Assembly: GCF_029946515.1 (NCBI RefSeq)
Contig: NZ_JARZHH010000009.1
Coordinates: 62,001 to 126,000, forward strand
Origin: Polyangium sp. 6x1
Lineage (GTDB): Bacteria > Myxococcota_A > Polyangia > Polyangiales > Polyangiaceae
Reading direction: 5' to 3'
DNA length: 64,000 bases
The translations under genes and the position numbers were made by a program. Position 1 is the stretch's first letter, and every line of letters starts with the position of its first letter. Under the pieces are notes generated by a model. That model ran no database searches. It was given only the letters and a program-made list of their open reading frames with translations, and was not told where the DNA came from. Positions 52,550-63,700 of this stretch are shown in pieces.

Positions 52550-53556
52550 CGCAGGCGCAGCGCGCCTTCGCCCGATGGATCGTCCTCGCGGCGGCGCTCG
52601 TCGCTCTCGCCTCGGGCTGCGCCGCGCTCCGCCCCGTGACGACGTCCGCGGGCGAGTACAGCGCGTTCCGCAAAACGCACGTCTCGCCGACGCTCGAAGG
52701 GCGCATCGTCGCGTCGGCGCGTTACCTGGCGCAGTACCCCGACGGCGCGTTCGCAACGGAGGTGCGCGCCTTCTACGCGATGGCCGAGCCGCTCTACTTC
52801 GAGGAGCACCGCGACACCGCCGCCGGCCTGCACGTCTACCTCGCGGCGCTCCCGCGCGGCCCGCACGCCGCCGAGGCGCGGCAAAAGCTCGAGCGGATCG
52901 CCGAGAAGGGCCCGAGCGCGGAAGGCGGCTTCGATCGGACCGTCGTGGGCACGAACGATCGCCTCGCGAGGATCGCCGGCCTGCGAGGCGCCGCGCGCGA
53001 GCAGATCACGTCGTCGCTCCGCGCGTGGATCGACCCGGACGCCTTCGCGCGACCTCTTTCCGAGGCCAAAGCCGATCTCCTCGTCCCATGGAGCCTCTCG
53101 CTCCCGTGGCCCAGGTGCTCGTGGAACGACGAAGCCCGCGGCGAGGAGATGCGCTGCGCAAAGCTCTTCGAGTTGCCGTACGAGGTCACGAAGGGCGAGG
53201 GCACGGAGGAGCGTCAAGCCACTGTCGAAGTCGTGGTCGTCGAGGACGCGCGCGGCCGACCGCGGCGCGTCACGATCGGCGGGCCTGATCTCTTCGTGCG
53301 CCTCGAAGAGACGGTGAGCGGTCGGGCGATCGATCATGGAGATCCGAGCGGTCGAGCGGCCGGCGTCTCCCGCGCGACGGAGCTCGTGCGACGCGAATTT
53401 TCGGCGCGGATCTCGGACGATCCCGCATGCCGGAAGCGCACGCGCGCGCCGCGGGTCCTCGAGCTCGCCTGCGGCGGCGTCCGTGTCGTCGTGGAGGCGG
53501 CCCTCGACAGCACCGAGGACGATCGCATCGTGATCGCCCCGATGGCCTCGGACTGA
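52546..53556 (+). CDS. Lipoprotein with TPR-like region
   Basis: 336 residues from the GTG overlapping the previous stop (GTGA). Signal with lipobox LASGC. Residues ~50-130 resemble helical repeats (GRIVASARYLAQYPDGAFATEVRAFYAM, HVYLAALPRGPHAAEARQKLERI) as in outer-membrane lipoproteins with tetratricopeptide units. The rest is a mixed alpha/beta domain with a Cys pair (RCSWNDEARGEEMRCAKLF). It is the third gene of an overlapping operon (51471-53556), suggesting an outer-membrane complex with the barrel-like and Cys-rich proteins. Confidence 0.68.
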   Translation: MTQAQRAFARWIVLAAALVALASGCAALRPVTTSAGEYSAFRKTHVSPTLEGRIVASARYLAQYPDGAFATEVRAFYAMAEPLYFEEHRDTAAGLHVYLAALPRGPHAAEARQKLERIAEKGPSAEGGFDRTVVGTNDRLARIAGLRGAAREQITSSLRAWIDPDAFARPLSEAKADLLVPWSLSLPWPRCSWNDEARGEEMRCAKLFELPYEVTKGEGTEERQATVEVVVVEDARGRPRRVTIGGPDLFVRLEETVSGRAIDHGDPSGRAAGVSRATELVRREFSARISDDPACRKRTRAPRVLELACGGVRVVVEAALDSTEDDRIVIAPMASD

Positions 53557-53610
53557 CCGAGCCCGAAGCGCGATTCGGGAGAGCGCGCGTCCCCCGGAAA
53601 CGAGGCGCGT

Positions 53611-54972
53611 GTGATACTCCTTCGGGGAGTGGAGATCGGCCGCGTCCTCGCCGAGCGTTACGCGCTGGTCCGCCCCCTCGCCGAGGGAGCGATGGCCACG
53701 GTGTGGGTCGCGGAAGATCGCGACTCCGGCAGAGAGGTCGCGATCAAGGCGATCTCGCTCGACGCAGCCGGATGGCGCACCGAGGTGCGTGATCGCTTCA
53801 TGAAAGAGGCGCGCCTGCTCGCGCTCGCACGGCACGAGCACCTCGTCGGCGTGCGTGACGTGGGCGAGACCGACGACGGCTTCCTCTACCTCGTCCTCGA
53901 TCTGCTCGACGGCGAGACGCTTGCCGATCGCATCACCCGCGATCCGCCCCTCGACTGGAAAGAAGCGGGCCGCATCTCGCTCGCGATCACCCGCGGCGTC
54001 GCGGCGTTGCATCGCGCGGGGATCGTCCATCGGGACCTCAAGCCCGCCAACATCGTCCTGCACCGAGAGGGCGGGGGAGCAGTGCCGAAGATCATCGATC
54101 TCGGCATCAGCAAGGTGCGCGCGGCGGCCGCAGATCCCGAGCTCTGCGCGACGCTCACGGCGACGGGCCAAGTGCTCGGCACGCCGCAGTACATGAGCTA
54201 CGAGCAGGCGCTCGGCGACCCGGACGTGGACGCGCGCAGCGACGTGTGGGCGCTCGGCGTGATCCTCTACGAGATGCTCGCGCGAAGGCGACCCTTCGAA
54301 GCGCCGAACGCAAACGCGGTGCTCACCGCGATCCGCCGCAAGGACGCGCCCGCGCTCGCCGAGGTCGCGAGCGACGTGCCCGCCGCGCTCGCGAAGCTCG
54401 TCGATCGATGCCTCGTCACCGATCGCGCCGAGCGCTTCAAGGACGCCGGCGAGATGGCCGAAGCCCTCCAGACCGCGCTCTGCTCGGCCGCCGCGGATCC
54501 GACCCCCGCCGAGCCTCCGCCTCCCGAAGGGAAAAAATCCACGATCGCGGCCTCCCCAAGACCCTCTCCCGCGCCGATGCCCGCCGCGATCCCGGTCGAA
54601 AGCCCCACGCCGACCTCGCGGCGATCCCGCCCCGTCGCGGGCGCACTCCTCATCGCCTGCGCGGTCATCCTCGGCGCGACGGCCGCCACGTTCTTGACGC
54701 GAAACCAAGCCCCAGCCGCGCAGCTCGCCCCCTCGAAGCCCACGACCGGCAACGCCGCGCCGACCACGCAGGAGCAAGATCCTCGGGCCAAAGCCTCGCC
54801 AGGCCCCACGCAAGCCCCTGCCGCGACGTCGACCCCACACGAGGCGCGCCCGGTGGTGCAAACGACCAGCGCCGCCGCCTCTTCAGCCTCCGTTCCACCC
54901 ACACGCCCCGCGGTCACGACGACGCGAGGCGGCAACAAGCCCCTCACGCAGGTGAACGAGGCGGGTTTCTAG
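53611..54972 (+). CDS. Membrane-anchored Ser/Thr protein kinase
   Basis: About 453 residues; the start may be the GTG at 53611 or 53629, the latter lying near YALVRPLAEGAMATVWVAED (glycine loop). Motifs: VAIKAI (Lys), HRDLKPAN, IIDLGISK (DLG in place of DFG) and GTPQYMSYEQ. The catalytic Asp and Lys are present. A Pro/Ala-rich linker and TM helix (VAGALLIACAVILGATAATF) follow, then a Thr/Pro-rich outer region. It lies 40 bases upstream of the FHA/sigma54 activator, which may be its phosphorylation partner because FHA domains bind phospho-Thr. Confidence 0.92.
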   Translation: MILLRGVEIGRVLAERYALVRPLAEGAMATVWVAEDRDSGREVAIKAISLDAAGWRTEVRDRFMKEARLLALARHEHLVGVRDVGETDDGFLYLVLDLLDGETLADRITRDPPLDWKEAGRISLAITRGVAALHRAGIVHRDLKPANIVLHREGGGAVPKIIDLGISKVRAAAADPELCATLTATGQVLGTPQYMSYEQALGDPDVDARSDVWALGVILYEMLARRRPFEAPNANAVLTAIRRKDAPALAEVASDVPAALAKLVDRCLVTDRAERFKDAGEMAEALQTALCSAAADPTPAEPPPPEGKKSTIAASPRPSPAPMPAAIPVESPTPTSRRSRPVAGALLIACAVILGATAATFLTRNQAPAAQLAPSKPTTGNAAPTTQEQDPRAKASPGPTQAPAATSTPHEARPVVQTTSAAASSASVPPTRPAVTTTRGGNKPLTQVNEAGF

Positions 54973-55012
54973 AGTACGCGGTGCCCGTTCATGATACCCC
55001 TCCGGGCGGACC

Positions 55013-56380
55013 GTGAGCGAAACCGCTTCCCCTAAGCTTCCCGCGACCGAAATCGCGCCCCGCCCGGCCAAACCAGGCGGTGGCGTCGCGCGCCTCGTCG
55101 TCACCCAGGGACCGGGTGCCGGCAAGACGCTCCTCGTCACGCGGGCCCGCGCCACCGTGGGCCGGCACCAGACCAACGACCTCGTCATCCCCGACCCGCG
55201 TATCTCCGCGACGCACCTCGAGCTCGAACGCAGGCCCGAAGGCCGCGTGCTCGTGCGCGACCTCGGCACGACGAACGGCACATGGCTCGGACCGCACCGC
55301 CTCAACGAGGCCGAGCTCGGCCCAGGCGCGCTGCTCAAGATCGGCGACTCGCTCGTCCGCCTCGAAGTCGACGATCGCGCCGAGCCCGAGCGCGGCAGCG
55401 AGGGCGGCCGCTTCGGCGGACTCATCGGCGTATCCGCCGAGATGCGCGAGCTCTTCGCGACGCTCGAGCGAGTCGCGCCGAGCCAGCTCACCGTGCTCGC
55501 CCAGGGCGAGACCGGCACGGGCAAGGAAGAGCTCGCCCGCGCAATCCACAAGCACTCACCGCGGCGCGAAGGCCCATTCGTCGTGCTCGACGCAGCGACG
55601 ATCCCGCCAACGCTCGCCGAGAGCGTGCTCTTCGGCCACGAGCGCGGCGCATTCACCGGCGCCGACGCGCGGCACATCGGCACGTTCGAGCGCGCCCACG
55701 GCGGCACGCTCTTCATCGACGAGATCGGCGAGCTACCGATGGACCTGCAGCCGAAGCTGCTCCGCGTCCTCGAGAGCCGCACGTTCTCACGCGTGGGCGG
55801 CCACGAGATCATCCCGGTGGACTTCCGCCTGATCGCCGCGACGCACCGCGACCTGCGCGCCGAGATCGAAGCGCACCGCTTCCGCGAAGACCTCTACTTC
55901 CGCCTCGCCGAAGCGCGCGTCTTCCTACCGCCGCTCCGCGCGCGCCCCGCAGACATCCCCCTGCTCGCGCGCCACTTCCTCGAAGAGCTCTCCACCTCCG
56001 AGCGCCCGCTCTCCATCACGGAGGAAGCGCTGCGGAGCCTCACGCTGCGCAAGTGGCCAGGCAACGTGCGCGAGCTGCGCAACGTGATCGCGCGCGCAGC
56101 AGCGCTCTGCCAGGACGGGACCATCACGGAGAACGATCTCGCCGGCGAAGGCTTCGGTTTCCGAGGGAGCGAGGCCGAGCGAGAGCCGCTCGATCTCCAA
56201 GGAACCTTCGCCGAGGCCAAAGCCCGCGCCATCGATCGTTTCGAGCGCGCCTACCTCGACGCCCTCGTCCGGCGCTGCGGCGGCAACCTCTCGAAAGCCT
56301 CACGCCAGGCCGATGTCGCGCGCAACCACCTCCGCGCTCTGTTGAAGAAGCGTGGTCTCTACGATCCCGGCGATACGTGA
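55013..56380 (+). CDS. FHA-domain sigma54-dependent transcription activator
   Basis: 455 residues from a GTG start. Order: FHA domain (~25-120; VGRHQTNDLVIPDPRISATH, LGTTNGTWLG), sigma54 AAA+ domain and Fis-type HTH (~412-450; LSKASRQADVARNHLRALLK). AAA+ motifs are GETGTGKE (Walker A), RGAFTGAD (the sigma54 contact GAFTGA) and GGTLFIDEIGEL (Walker B). It activates sigma54 promoters when its FHA domain binds phospho-Thr, probably made by the kinase upstream. This pairing is common in myxobacteria. Targets are not known. Confidence 0.93.
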   Translation: MSETASPKLPATEIAPRPAKPGGGVARLVVTQGPGAGKTLLVTRARATVGRHQTNDLVIPDPRISATHLELERRPEGRVLVRDLGTTNGTWLGPHRLNEAELGPGALLKIGDSLVRLEVDDRAEPERGSEGGRFGGLIGVSAEMRELFATLERVAPSQLTVLAQGETGTGKEELARAIHKHSPRREGPFVVLDAATIPPTLAESVLFGHERGAFTGADARHIGTFERAHGGTLFIDEIGELPMDLQPKLLRVLESRTFSRVGGHEIIPVDFRLIAATHRDLRAEIEAHRFREDLYFRLAEARVFLPPLRARPADIPLLARHFLEELSTSERPLSITEEALRSLTLRKWPGNVRELRNVIARAAALCQDGTITENDLAGEGFGFRGSEAEREPLDLQGTFAEAKARAIDRFERAYLDALVRRCGGNLSKASRQADVARNHLRALLKKRGLYDPGDT

Positions 56381-56396
56381 TTCTCGGCTGAAGCGT

Positions 56397-56787
56397 GGCG
56401 CCGGGGTTTCACCCCGGTCCCGACCAGGGGCTGTTCGCCCCTGGACCCGAACCAGGGCCAGCCCTGGACCTCAGGGCATCGACTGCGCGAAGCGCAGTCG
56501 ATGCGGGGAAAGTTTTTAAGCTGTCCGCCCCCTCTTCGCAGGGCCAGCCCTGGACCTTTGGGGGAAGAACTGCGCTTCGCGCAGTTCTTCCAACAGGCCG
56601 TTGGTACCGCGTTGCCCGTTGAACCCTCAGCGCTGCTGTCTCGGTTGGCAAGCGCGCTCTTGGTCTTGCCCTGGCCCGTTCGATGAACTGCGCGATGCGC
56701 AGTTCATCGACCCTCGGTCCAGCGCGGGCGCTGGTCCAGGTCCAGGGGCGGATAGCCCCTGGTGGGGCCTGGGGCAAAGCCCCAGCG
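56397..56787. repeat. Hairpin-array repeat, copy 8 (long, inverted core)
   Basis: 391 bases. Left array CCGGGG/CCCCGG, CCAGGGG/CCCCTGG and CCAGGGC/GCCCTGG; GCATCGACTGCGC hairpin; T-rich tract; GAAGAACTGCGC hairpin; core in the same orientation as copy 6; CGATGAACTGCGC hairpin; right array ending CTGGGG/CCCCAG. It lies between converging genes (sigma54 activator and mutase). Confidence 0.88.
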
Positions 56788-56819
56788 AAGCGCCATCGAG
56801 ATGAGACCCATGCAGCGCT

Positions 56820-58502
56820 TCAGATGGTGAGGATCTCGGTGTGCTCGCCCCAGACGGCGCGCAGCACGTCGCTGATCTCGCCCACGGTCGCGCCTGCCTT
56901 CACCGCTGCGAGGATCGGCGGCAGCAGGTTGTTCGTCTCGCGCGCCGCCTGATCGATCACCGAGAGCGCCTCGCTCTTCTTCGGACCCTCGTGCTCGGCG
57001 CGCCACGCGCGCGTCCGCTCCGCCTGCTCACGCTCGATGCGCGGATCGATCTTCATCACCGGCACCGGCGGGCTCTCCGAGGCGAACTCGTTCAAGCCCA
57101 CGATGACGCGCTTCTTCTCCTCGATCTCGAGCTGGTAGCGATACGCCGCCGCCTGGATCTCGCGCTGCACGTAGCCCTGCTCGATCGCCGAGACCATCCC
57201 GCCGAGCTCGTCGACCCTGCGAATGTACTCGCGCGCCGCCTGTTCGAGCCGCGTCGTCAGCGCCTCGACCACGTAGCTGCCGCCGAGCGGATCCACGAAG
57301 TCCGTCACGCCCGACTCGTACCCGATCACCTGTTGCGTCCGGAGCGCCAGCGTCGCCGCCTCCGCCGTCGGCAACCCGAGCGCCTCGTCGAATCCGTTGG
57401 TGTGCAAACTTTGGCAACCGCCGAGCACCGCGGCGAGCGCCTGCATCGCCACGCGCACCACGTTCACCATCGGCTGCTGCGCGAGCAGCGTCATCCCCGC
57501 CGTCTGGCAGTGGAACTTGAGCGCCCGCGCCCGGTCCGTCTTCGCGCCGAAGCGCTCTTGCATGATCGACGACCAGAGCCTGCGCGCGGCCCGGAACTTC
57601 GCGATCTCCTCGAGCACGTTGTTGTGCCCGTTGAAGAAGAACGAGAGCTGCCCGCCGAAGTCGTCCACGTCGAGCCCGGCCTCGACGGCGGCCTTCACGT
57701 ACGCGATCCCGTCGGCCAGCGTGAACGCGATCTCCTGAGCCGCGTCGCAGCCCGCCTCGCGCATGTGGTAGCCGCTGATCGAGATCGTGTTCCAGTGCGG
57801 CACGTCCTTCGAGCAGAACGCGAAGATGTCGCTGATGAGCCGGATCGAAGGCCGCGGCGGGAAGATGTACGTCCCGCGCGCCACGTACTCCTTCAAGATG
57901 TCGTTCTGGATCGTGCCGCGCAGCTTGTCCCTGGGGACCCCAGCCTCGTCCGCGACCGCGATGTAGAGCGACAGCAGGACCGCCGCCGTCGCGTTGATCG
58001 TCATCGACGTCGAGATCGTGTCGAGCGGCAGCCCCGCGAGCAGCCGCCGCATGTCGCCCAGCGAGTCGATCGCCACGCCCACGCGCCCCACCTCGCCAGC
58101 CGCGAGCGCATGATCCGAGTCGCGCCCCATCTGCGTCGGCAGATCGAACGCGACCGAGAGCCCGGTTTGTCCCTGCGAGAGCAGGTAGTGGTAGCGCGCG
58201 TTCGACTCCTCCGCGGTGCCGAACCCCGCGTACTGCCGCATCGTCCAGAGGCGCCCGCGGTACATGTTCGGCTGCACGCCGCGCGTGAACGGAGGCATCC
58301 CCGGGTAGCCGAGCTCCCGCGCCGGATCGAAGCCGAGCCGCTCGAGCGTCTCCTCGTCGTAGAGATCGTCCGCGTCGGCGCCGACGGATCCGGGCGGCCC
58401 CGAAAGGAGCGCCGCGCGCGGCCTCGCCGCCTTGCGCGCCTTCGCGAGCCGCTTCTCGAACTCTTCCTTCGCCTGGCCTTCCGCTCGGTCGTCGCTCTTC
58501 AT
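56820..58502 (-). CDS. Acyl-CoA mutase large subunit (methylmalonyl-CoA mutase family)
   Basis: 560 residues. It rearranges the carbon skeleton of acyl-CoA with coenzyme B12. Motifs: [22 protein letters not shown] (Tyr/Arg of the acyl-CoA site), [33 protein letters not shown] (His), [28 protein letters not shown] and [18 protein letters not shown]. The C-terminal B12-binding domain is missing, so it needs a separate small subunit; none is nearby. The length matches the two-subunit branch (archaeal-type mutase, isobutyryl- or methylmalonyl-type). The substrate is not fixed by sequence alone. It is followed by the MshEN/GAF-like gene. Confidence 0.9.
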   Translation of the reverse strand: MKSDDRAEGQAKEEFEKRLAKARKAARPRAALLSGPPGSVGADADDLYDEETLERLGFDPARELGYPGMPPFTRGVQPNMYRGRLWTMRQYAGFGTAEESNARYHYLLSQGQTGLSVAFDLPTQMGRDSDHALAAGEVGRVGVAIDSLGDMRRLLAGLPLDTISTSMTINATAAVLLSLYIAVADEAGVPRDKLRGTIQNDILKEYVARGTYIFPPRPSIRLISDIFAFCSKDVPHWNTISISGYHMREAGCDAAQEIAFTLADGIAYVKAAVEAGLDVDDFGGQLSFFFNGHNNVLEEIAKFRAARRLWSSIMQERFGAKTDRARALKFHCQTAGMTLLAQQPMVNVVRVAMQALAAVLGGCQSLHTNGFDEALGLPTAEAATLALRTQQVIGYESGVTDFVDPLGGSYVVEALTTRLEQAAREYIRRVDELGGMVSAIEQGYVQREIQAAAYRYQLEIEEKKRVIVGLNEFASESPPVPVMKIDPRIEREQAERTRAWRAEHEGPKKSEALSVIDQAARETNNLLPPILAAVKAGATVGEISDVLRAVWGEHTEILTI

Positions 58503-58525
58503 CGTTCGTCGTCCTCGACGTTCGT

Positions 58526-60184
58526 CTACCCGCGCGCCGACAAGAGCCGCGCGAGCGCCTCGCCCACGGCGCGGGCGAGCTCATCCATCCTGCGCGTGCC
58601 GGTCAACGTGTCGCCGAGATCGTCGACCATGAGCACCGCCGCCGGCCGCCCCGCGACGCGCACCGCCACGACCGCCACGTCCGGGCTCGCGCGCTCCATC
58701 ACCGCGAGCAGCCCCTCGTGCGCCGGCGTCTCGGGCACGGGCCCGAGATAGATCGACGTCGCCGTCGCCGTCGCGAACACGCTCGGCACGTCGTGCGGGA
58801 TCGAGAGCGCCCGCAGCGCCTCCTCGTCCCCGAACTCCTCGTTGCAGGTCCATCCATGGAACCCGTCGCGCTTGACCGCGAAGAGCGCCACGCGACGCGC
58901 GAAGAGCGCCGCGCCGCCGAGCGCGAGCGACACGATCTCGTCCCGCGTCGCAGCGCGCGCGAGCGCCCCGAGGATCGCGCTCGGATCCGGAAAGGGCAGG
59001 GGAGGCGGCCCGACGAACGTCTGGCGTTGCGGCTCCTCCTCGTCGGGATCCAGCGCGACTGCAGGCGCAGGCGCATTCACCTGACCCTTCACGGGCACCG
59101 GCAGCGACATCGCGGGCGGCGGCACCGACACGCCGCCACGACGCGCCGACGGCGCAGGCGCGAACGAGTTCGGCCCCGCGGGCGACTCCGCGATCGGTCC
59201 CCCGAGCGCGGGCGCGAGCGCGTGCGAGACGGGCGCGTCGTGCGTCGTCCACATCGCCGCCGCTCGCTCGGCCTTCTCCGCGCTCGCCGCATCGCCCACG
59301 ACACGCGGCGCCGTTCCGCCGTCGCTCGAAGGCGAACGCGAAAACACCGATGGATCGAGCGTCGGACGTGTCGCGCCGCGCCACGCCGTGAGCTCGGGCG
59401 GTGCCACGGCGAGCGGCGCCGGCACCGAGGCCGGCCCCGGTGGCGGCGTCGAAGGAAACGACACGCGCGGCGGATCGTCCGTGCTCGTCGGCGGCGCCGC
59501 CGCGGGCTTCGTCGCGGGCAACGCCGAACGAAGGATACGCTCGACCGGCGCGGCTCCGCGCAGCGTCCCTGGAGCACCGCGCCGCGTCGCCGGCGTGGCC
59601 GCTTGTGTCGGGTCCGCGTCGCCGCCCTCCGGCACGCGTTTGACCAGCGGGATCGGCGTGCTGATCGTGGGCGGCGGCGGGATCGACGACTGCGGCGCGC
59701 CGTAGGGCGAAGCAGGCGTGATGCGGCGGCCTCGCAGCTTCTTCGGGGCCTCGGGCTGCGCCGCCGTGAGCTCGATCCGCCGGATCGCCTCTTCCACGGC
59801 GCCGATCGGCGCGCGCAGCACGCGCACCGGCGCGCCGAGGTGGAACGACATCTCCGACTCGATGTGCGTGTCCAGCGGATCGGCCGCGGCCACGTCCACG
59901 GTCCCGGTGAACGGATCGAGCCGCGTCGGCAGCGCGCAGAGCCTCCGACACATCGCGCGCGGCAGCTTCGCCACGAGATCCGGCGCGCCTTGCACGTGCC
60001 TCAGCCCGGGCCCCGCGTACCGCGCGATCTCCTCGTCGAGCTCCGCCTCCGTGATCGCCCCGCGATCCACGAGCGCGCGCGTGAACGGGATACCCCGCAC
60101 GACCGACAGGAGCAGCGCCGCCTGCACCTTCTCCCGCGTCACCAGGTTCGCCGCGATCAGGCGTCGCCCCAACTCGACCGACAC
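58526..60184 (-). CDS. MshEN/GspE-N-type domain fused to GAF-like domain
   Basis: 552 residues. Residues 1-~125 match the MshEN (GspE N-terminal) domain: [37 protein letters not shown] and [18 protein letters not shown], as in type II secretion and type IV pilus ATPases, where it can bind c-di-GMP. No ATPase domain follows. A ~290-residue Pro/Ala linker leads to a GAF-like C-terminal domain ([39 protein letters not shown]). The fusion suggests a signalling adaptor linking c-di-GMP to another input. Confidence 0.7.
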   Translation of the reverse strand: MSVELGRRLIAANLVTREKVQAALLLSVVRGIPFTRALVDRGAITEAELDEEIARYAGPGLRHVQGAPDLVAKLPRAMCRRLCALPTRLDPFTGTVDVAAADPLDTHIESEMSFHLGAPVRVLRAPIGAVEEAIRRIELTAAQPEAPKKLRGRRITPASPYGAPQSSIPPPPTISTPIPLVKRVPEGGDADPTQAATPATRRGAPGTLRGAAPVERILRSALPATKPAAAPPTSTDDPPRVSFPSTPPPGPASVPAPLAVAPPELTAWRGATRPTLDPSVFSRSPSSDGGTAPRVVGDAASAEKAERAAAMWTTHDAPVSHALAPALGGPIAESPAGPNSFAPAPSARRGGVSVPPPAMSLPVPVKGQVNAPAPAVALDPDEEEPQRQTFVGPPPLPFPDPSAILGALARAATRDEIVSLALGGAALFARRVALFAVKRDGFHGWTCNEEFGDEEALRALSIPHDVPSVFATATATSIYLGPVPETPAHEGLLAVMERASPDVAVVAVRVAGRPAAVLMVDDLGDTLTGTRRMDELARAVGEALARLLSARG

Positions 60185-60232
60185 GGCGCGAACGATATCA
60201 CTCTTTATGTTGGCCGGGGGCCCCTTGGACCC

Positions 60233-60532
60233 TCAGCGCGACGCGGGAAACTGGAAGACGACCTCGGTCTGTCGCACGAGCCCGAGGTTGTCCCGCGCGA
60301 TGCGCTCGACCGCCGTCGGATCGTCCCGCAGCCGCTCGACCCGGCCCCGCAGCGCGTCGATCTCGCGGTGCATCTCCGCGCTCTCCTCTTCCACCTGCTC
60401 GAGCTCCCGTTCGAGCCCCCGCAGCCGCGGCAGCCCCTCCGGCGAGAGGATCATCACCGGGACCCCGATGACCGCCACGACGAGGATCCCGACCGGCAGA
60501 ACCCGCTCGATCGCCAAGGTGAGTCGACGCAC
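60233..60532 (-). CDS. FtsB/DivIC-like septum formation protein
   Basis: 99 residues. One N-terminal TM helix (RVLPVGILVVAVIGVPVMIL) followed by a coiled coil (LRGLERELEQVEEESAEMHREIDALRGRVERL) and the C-terminal segment RDDPTAVERIARDNLGLVRQTEVVFQF, which fits the FtsB/DivIC pattern (a-x-ERiARe-LGxvrpgE). It takes part in divisome assembly with FtsL and FtsQ. The usual neighbour eno is not present. Confidence 0.85.
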   Translation of the reverse strand: MRRLTLAIERVLPVGILVVAVIGVPVMILSPEGLPRLRGLERELEQVEEESAEMHREIDALRGRVERLRDDPTAVERIARDNLGLVRQTEVVFQFPASR

Positions 60533-60740
60533 GTCTCCCTCCCTGCCATGGCCGGGGGCGGCCGGTCAACTTTCCGGGCTCGCGTCGTCCGGAAAGCTCA
60601 CACTTTTTTGGATCGGTTGTTCTTCGCGAACGACCGGACCTTTGGCTAGCATACGCCCGCCTGCGGACGCCCTGGTCGGTTCTTCTGGAACGAACGATGA
60701 CCAGACGAGGACGCCCGCGCGAAGGATCCGAGGAGATTGC

Positions 60741-63700
60741 ATGTCGATCGATATCGTCCGAGGTGAGCTCGAGCGCCTCTTCTCGCTCGATGAAATGACC
60801 GCGCTGTCGAGCGAGCTGCTCGGGCTCGATCCGGCCCAGGTGGGAGGCGCCGTCTCGAAGGCATCCTTCGCGCGCGCGCTCACGGATCGCTGCTTCGAGA
60901 ACGACGCCGAAGGCGCGCTGCTCGACGCGATCTTCGCCCTCCGGCCCGAGGCCGACGCGAAGCTGCGAGAGCTCGCGAAGAAGGGCACCGGAGCCGACGC
61001 CGAGATCAAGGCAGGCGAGGCGTTCGGCGCGTTCACGGTGACGCGCAAGATCGGCGAGGGCCCGCGCGCCGTCGTCTACGCGGCGACGCGAAAGGTCGAC
61101 GGCGAGGAGAAGCCCCAGGAGCGGATCCTCAAGGTCTTTCGCAAGGACGCCGCGGGAGGGCCGCGCGCCGTGCAGCGCTTCCTCACGGCCGTCCGGCTCG
61201 CCGCGAAGGTGCAGCACGAAGGCCTGCCCGCGTCGCTCGAAGCCGGCGTCGTCTCGGGGCGCGCGTACGTCGCGTACGCGCCCGTCGACGGCCAGCCCCT
61301 CGGCGCGCGCGTGACGCGCACGGGCGCGCTGCACATCAACGAGGCGCGCGAGATCGTCCGCGCCGTCCTCTCGGCCCTCGCCGCGCTGCACGAGGCGCGC
61401 GTCGTGCACGGCAACATCAAGCTGGAGAACGTGCTCGTCGGCCGCGGCGAAGGCGGCAAGGTCCGCGCGTACCTCCTCGACGCCGGCTGCGATCGCCTCG
61501 GCGCCGTCGTGGGCGGGCCGCTCGGCGTCCCCGCGATCGCGCGCGCCCTCTCGCCCGAGCAGATCCGCGGCGGCGCGTTCGACGCGCAGAGCGACATCTA
61601 CGCCTTCGGCGCCCTCCTCTTCGAGCTGCTCGCGGGCAAGCCTCCGTTCGCCGGCGAGACCGGCGCCGACGTCGCGGCCGCACACCTCGTCCGCGAGGCG
61701 CCGGCGGCGTCCACGGTCGCGCCGAAGGGCTGGGTCAACAAGGAGCTCGACGAGATCATCGCGCGCCTGCTCGACAAGAACCCGAGCGCGCGCCCCAAGG
61801 GCGTGAGCGGCGCGCTCGATCTCGTCGATCCCAACGCCAAGAGCGCCGAGGAGGCGCCCAAGGGCAAGTCGTTCTCGGACGAGGAGATCAACGACCTCGC
61901 CGACCTGCTCCTCGCCGATCCCACGGATCACGACTCGGCCCTCGCGCTGGAGAGCGCCTCGCGTGACGGCGCCGATCCGCACAAGGTCGCCGAGGCCTTC
62001 GTCATCGCGGCCTCCGAGGTCGACGAGGGCGAGAGCGCGGGCGAGAAGATCAAGGCCGCGGAGCTGAAGAAACAGCTCCTCTTCCGCGCCGCCCGCACCT
62101 ACGAGAACGTCGCGAAGGACCTGGAGAAGGCCGAGGGCGTGCTCGAGCAGATCGTCGAGCTCGACGAGGACGACGACGTCGCGTTCAGCGCGCTCGAAGA
62201 CGTGCGCCGTCAGCTCCAGAAGCACGAGGAGGTCGTCGAGATGCTCCTCGAGCGCAGCGAGAAGGCGCAGGATCCGCCGGCGCGAGCACGCGCGCTGAAC
62301 GAGATCGGCCGCCTCTACGTGCGCGAGCTCGAGGACGTCGAGCAGGGCGTCTTCGCCTTCGCGCAGGCGCTCTCCATCCTCCCGCAGAGCCAGGACTACG
62401 CGAAGGATCTCGAGCGCGCGGCCGGCAGCGACATGAAGGTCTGGGCCGAGGCGCTCCAGATCCTCAGCACGGCGACGACCAGCGCCGAGATGTCGACCGA
62501 GGCCAAGATCGCGCTCTTCAACCTGCTCGGCCGCTGGTACTCCGAGAAGATCGCGCGGCCCGACATGGGCTTGCCCTGCTTCCAGGCCGTGCTCTCGGCC
62601 GAGCCTGGGCACGACGGCGCGCTCGACGGCATGGCGCAGCTCTACCGCCGCGCGCAGCAGTGGCAGGAGCTCTGCCAGATCCTCCAGACCCGCGCCGATC
62701 GCGCCGCCACGCCCGAGCGCTCCCGCGAGATCCGCGCCGAGGCCGCCGACGTCCTCGAGACGCGGCTCAACGACGCCTCGCGCGCCCGTGATCTCTTCGA
62801 GCACATCTTCCAGGAAGATCCGAGCAACGACAAAGCCGCCGACGCGCTCGGCCGCATCTACCACCGCCTGGAGGACTGGGCCGGCTACGCGAAGATCCTC
62901 GAGCGCCGCGCCGACGCGCTCCGCGGTGAGGCCCGCGTCGAGGCGATCTGCAAGGTCGCCGAGCTCTACGAAGATCAGCTGAACGACCTCGGCGAGGCCA
63001 CGCGCCGCTACGAGGCCGCGCTCGACGTCGACCCGCACAGCCTCACCGCGCTGCGCGGCCTCGATCGCATCTACAACCGCACGGGCCGCTACAAGGAGCT
63101 CGTCGGCAACCTGGAGAAGCAGATCGCGATCAGCGCGACGCCGCGCCAGAAGATCAACCTCTACGAGCGGCTCGCCGGCATCCACGACGAGCAGTTCCTC
63201 GATCACGGCAAGGCCGCCGAGGCGTACGAGGCGATCCTCCAGATCGACCCGGCCCACGAGGGCACGCTCACCGCGCTCATGCGCCACTACCGAGCGCTCG
63301 AGCGCTGGGAGGACGTCGTCTCGCTCTACGAGCGCCTCCTCCGCATCGTCACCGAGGACAAGCGCCTGATCGAGCTGCTCCTCGCGATGGGCCGCGTCCT
63401 CGTCGAGCAGGTCGGCTCGCCCGAGCGCGCCTCCAAGGCGTACGAGAAGGTCATCGAGATCGATCCGCAGCACGGCGGCGCGCTCGAATCGCTCGCGAAC
63501 GTCCGCGCCGCGACCGGCGACGCGCTCGCCGCGCTCTCCGCGATCGAGTCGCTCGCCGTGAAGGCCACGACGCCCGAGACGCGCGCCGATCTCTGGATCC
63601 GCGCCGCCAAGCTGCTCGACGACAAGGGCGATCGCGACGGCGCGATCGAGCGTTACAAGAAGGCCCTCGACGCCCAGCCTGGCAACGTCGCGGCCTCCAC

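Noticed and set aside
60600-60660. Possible terminator before the pseudokinase gene
   Set aside because: The CGGTTGTTC/GAACGACCG stem has no T-run on either side and lies in the leader region of the next gene, so the role is unclear.
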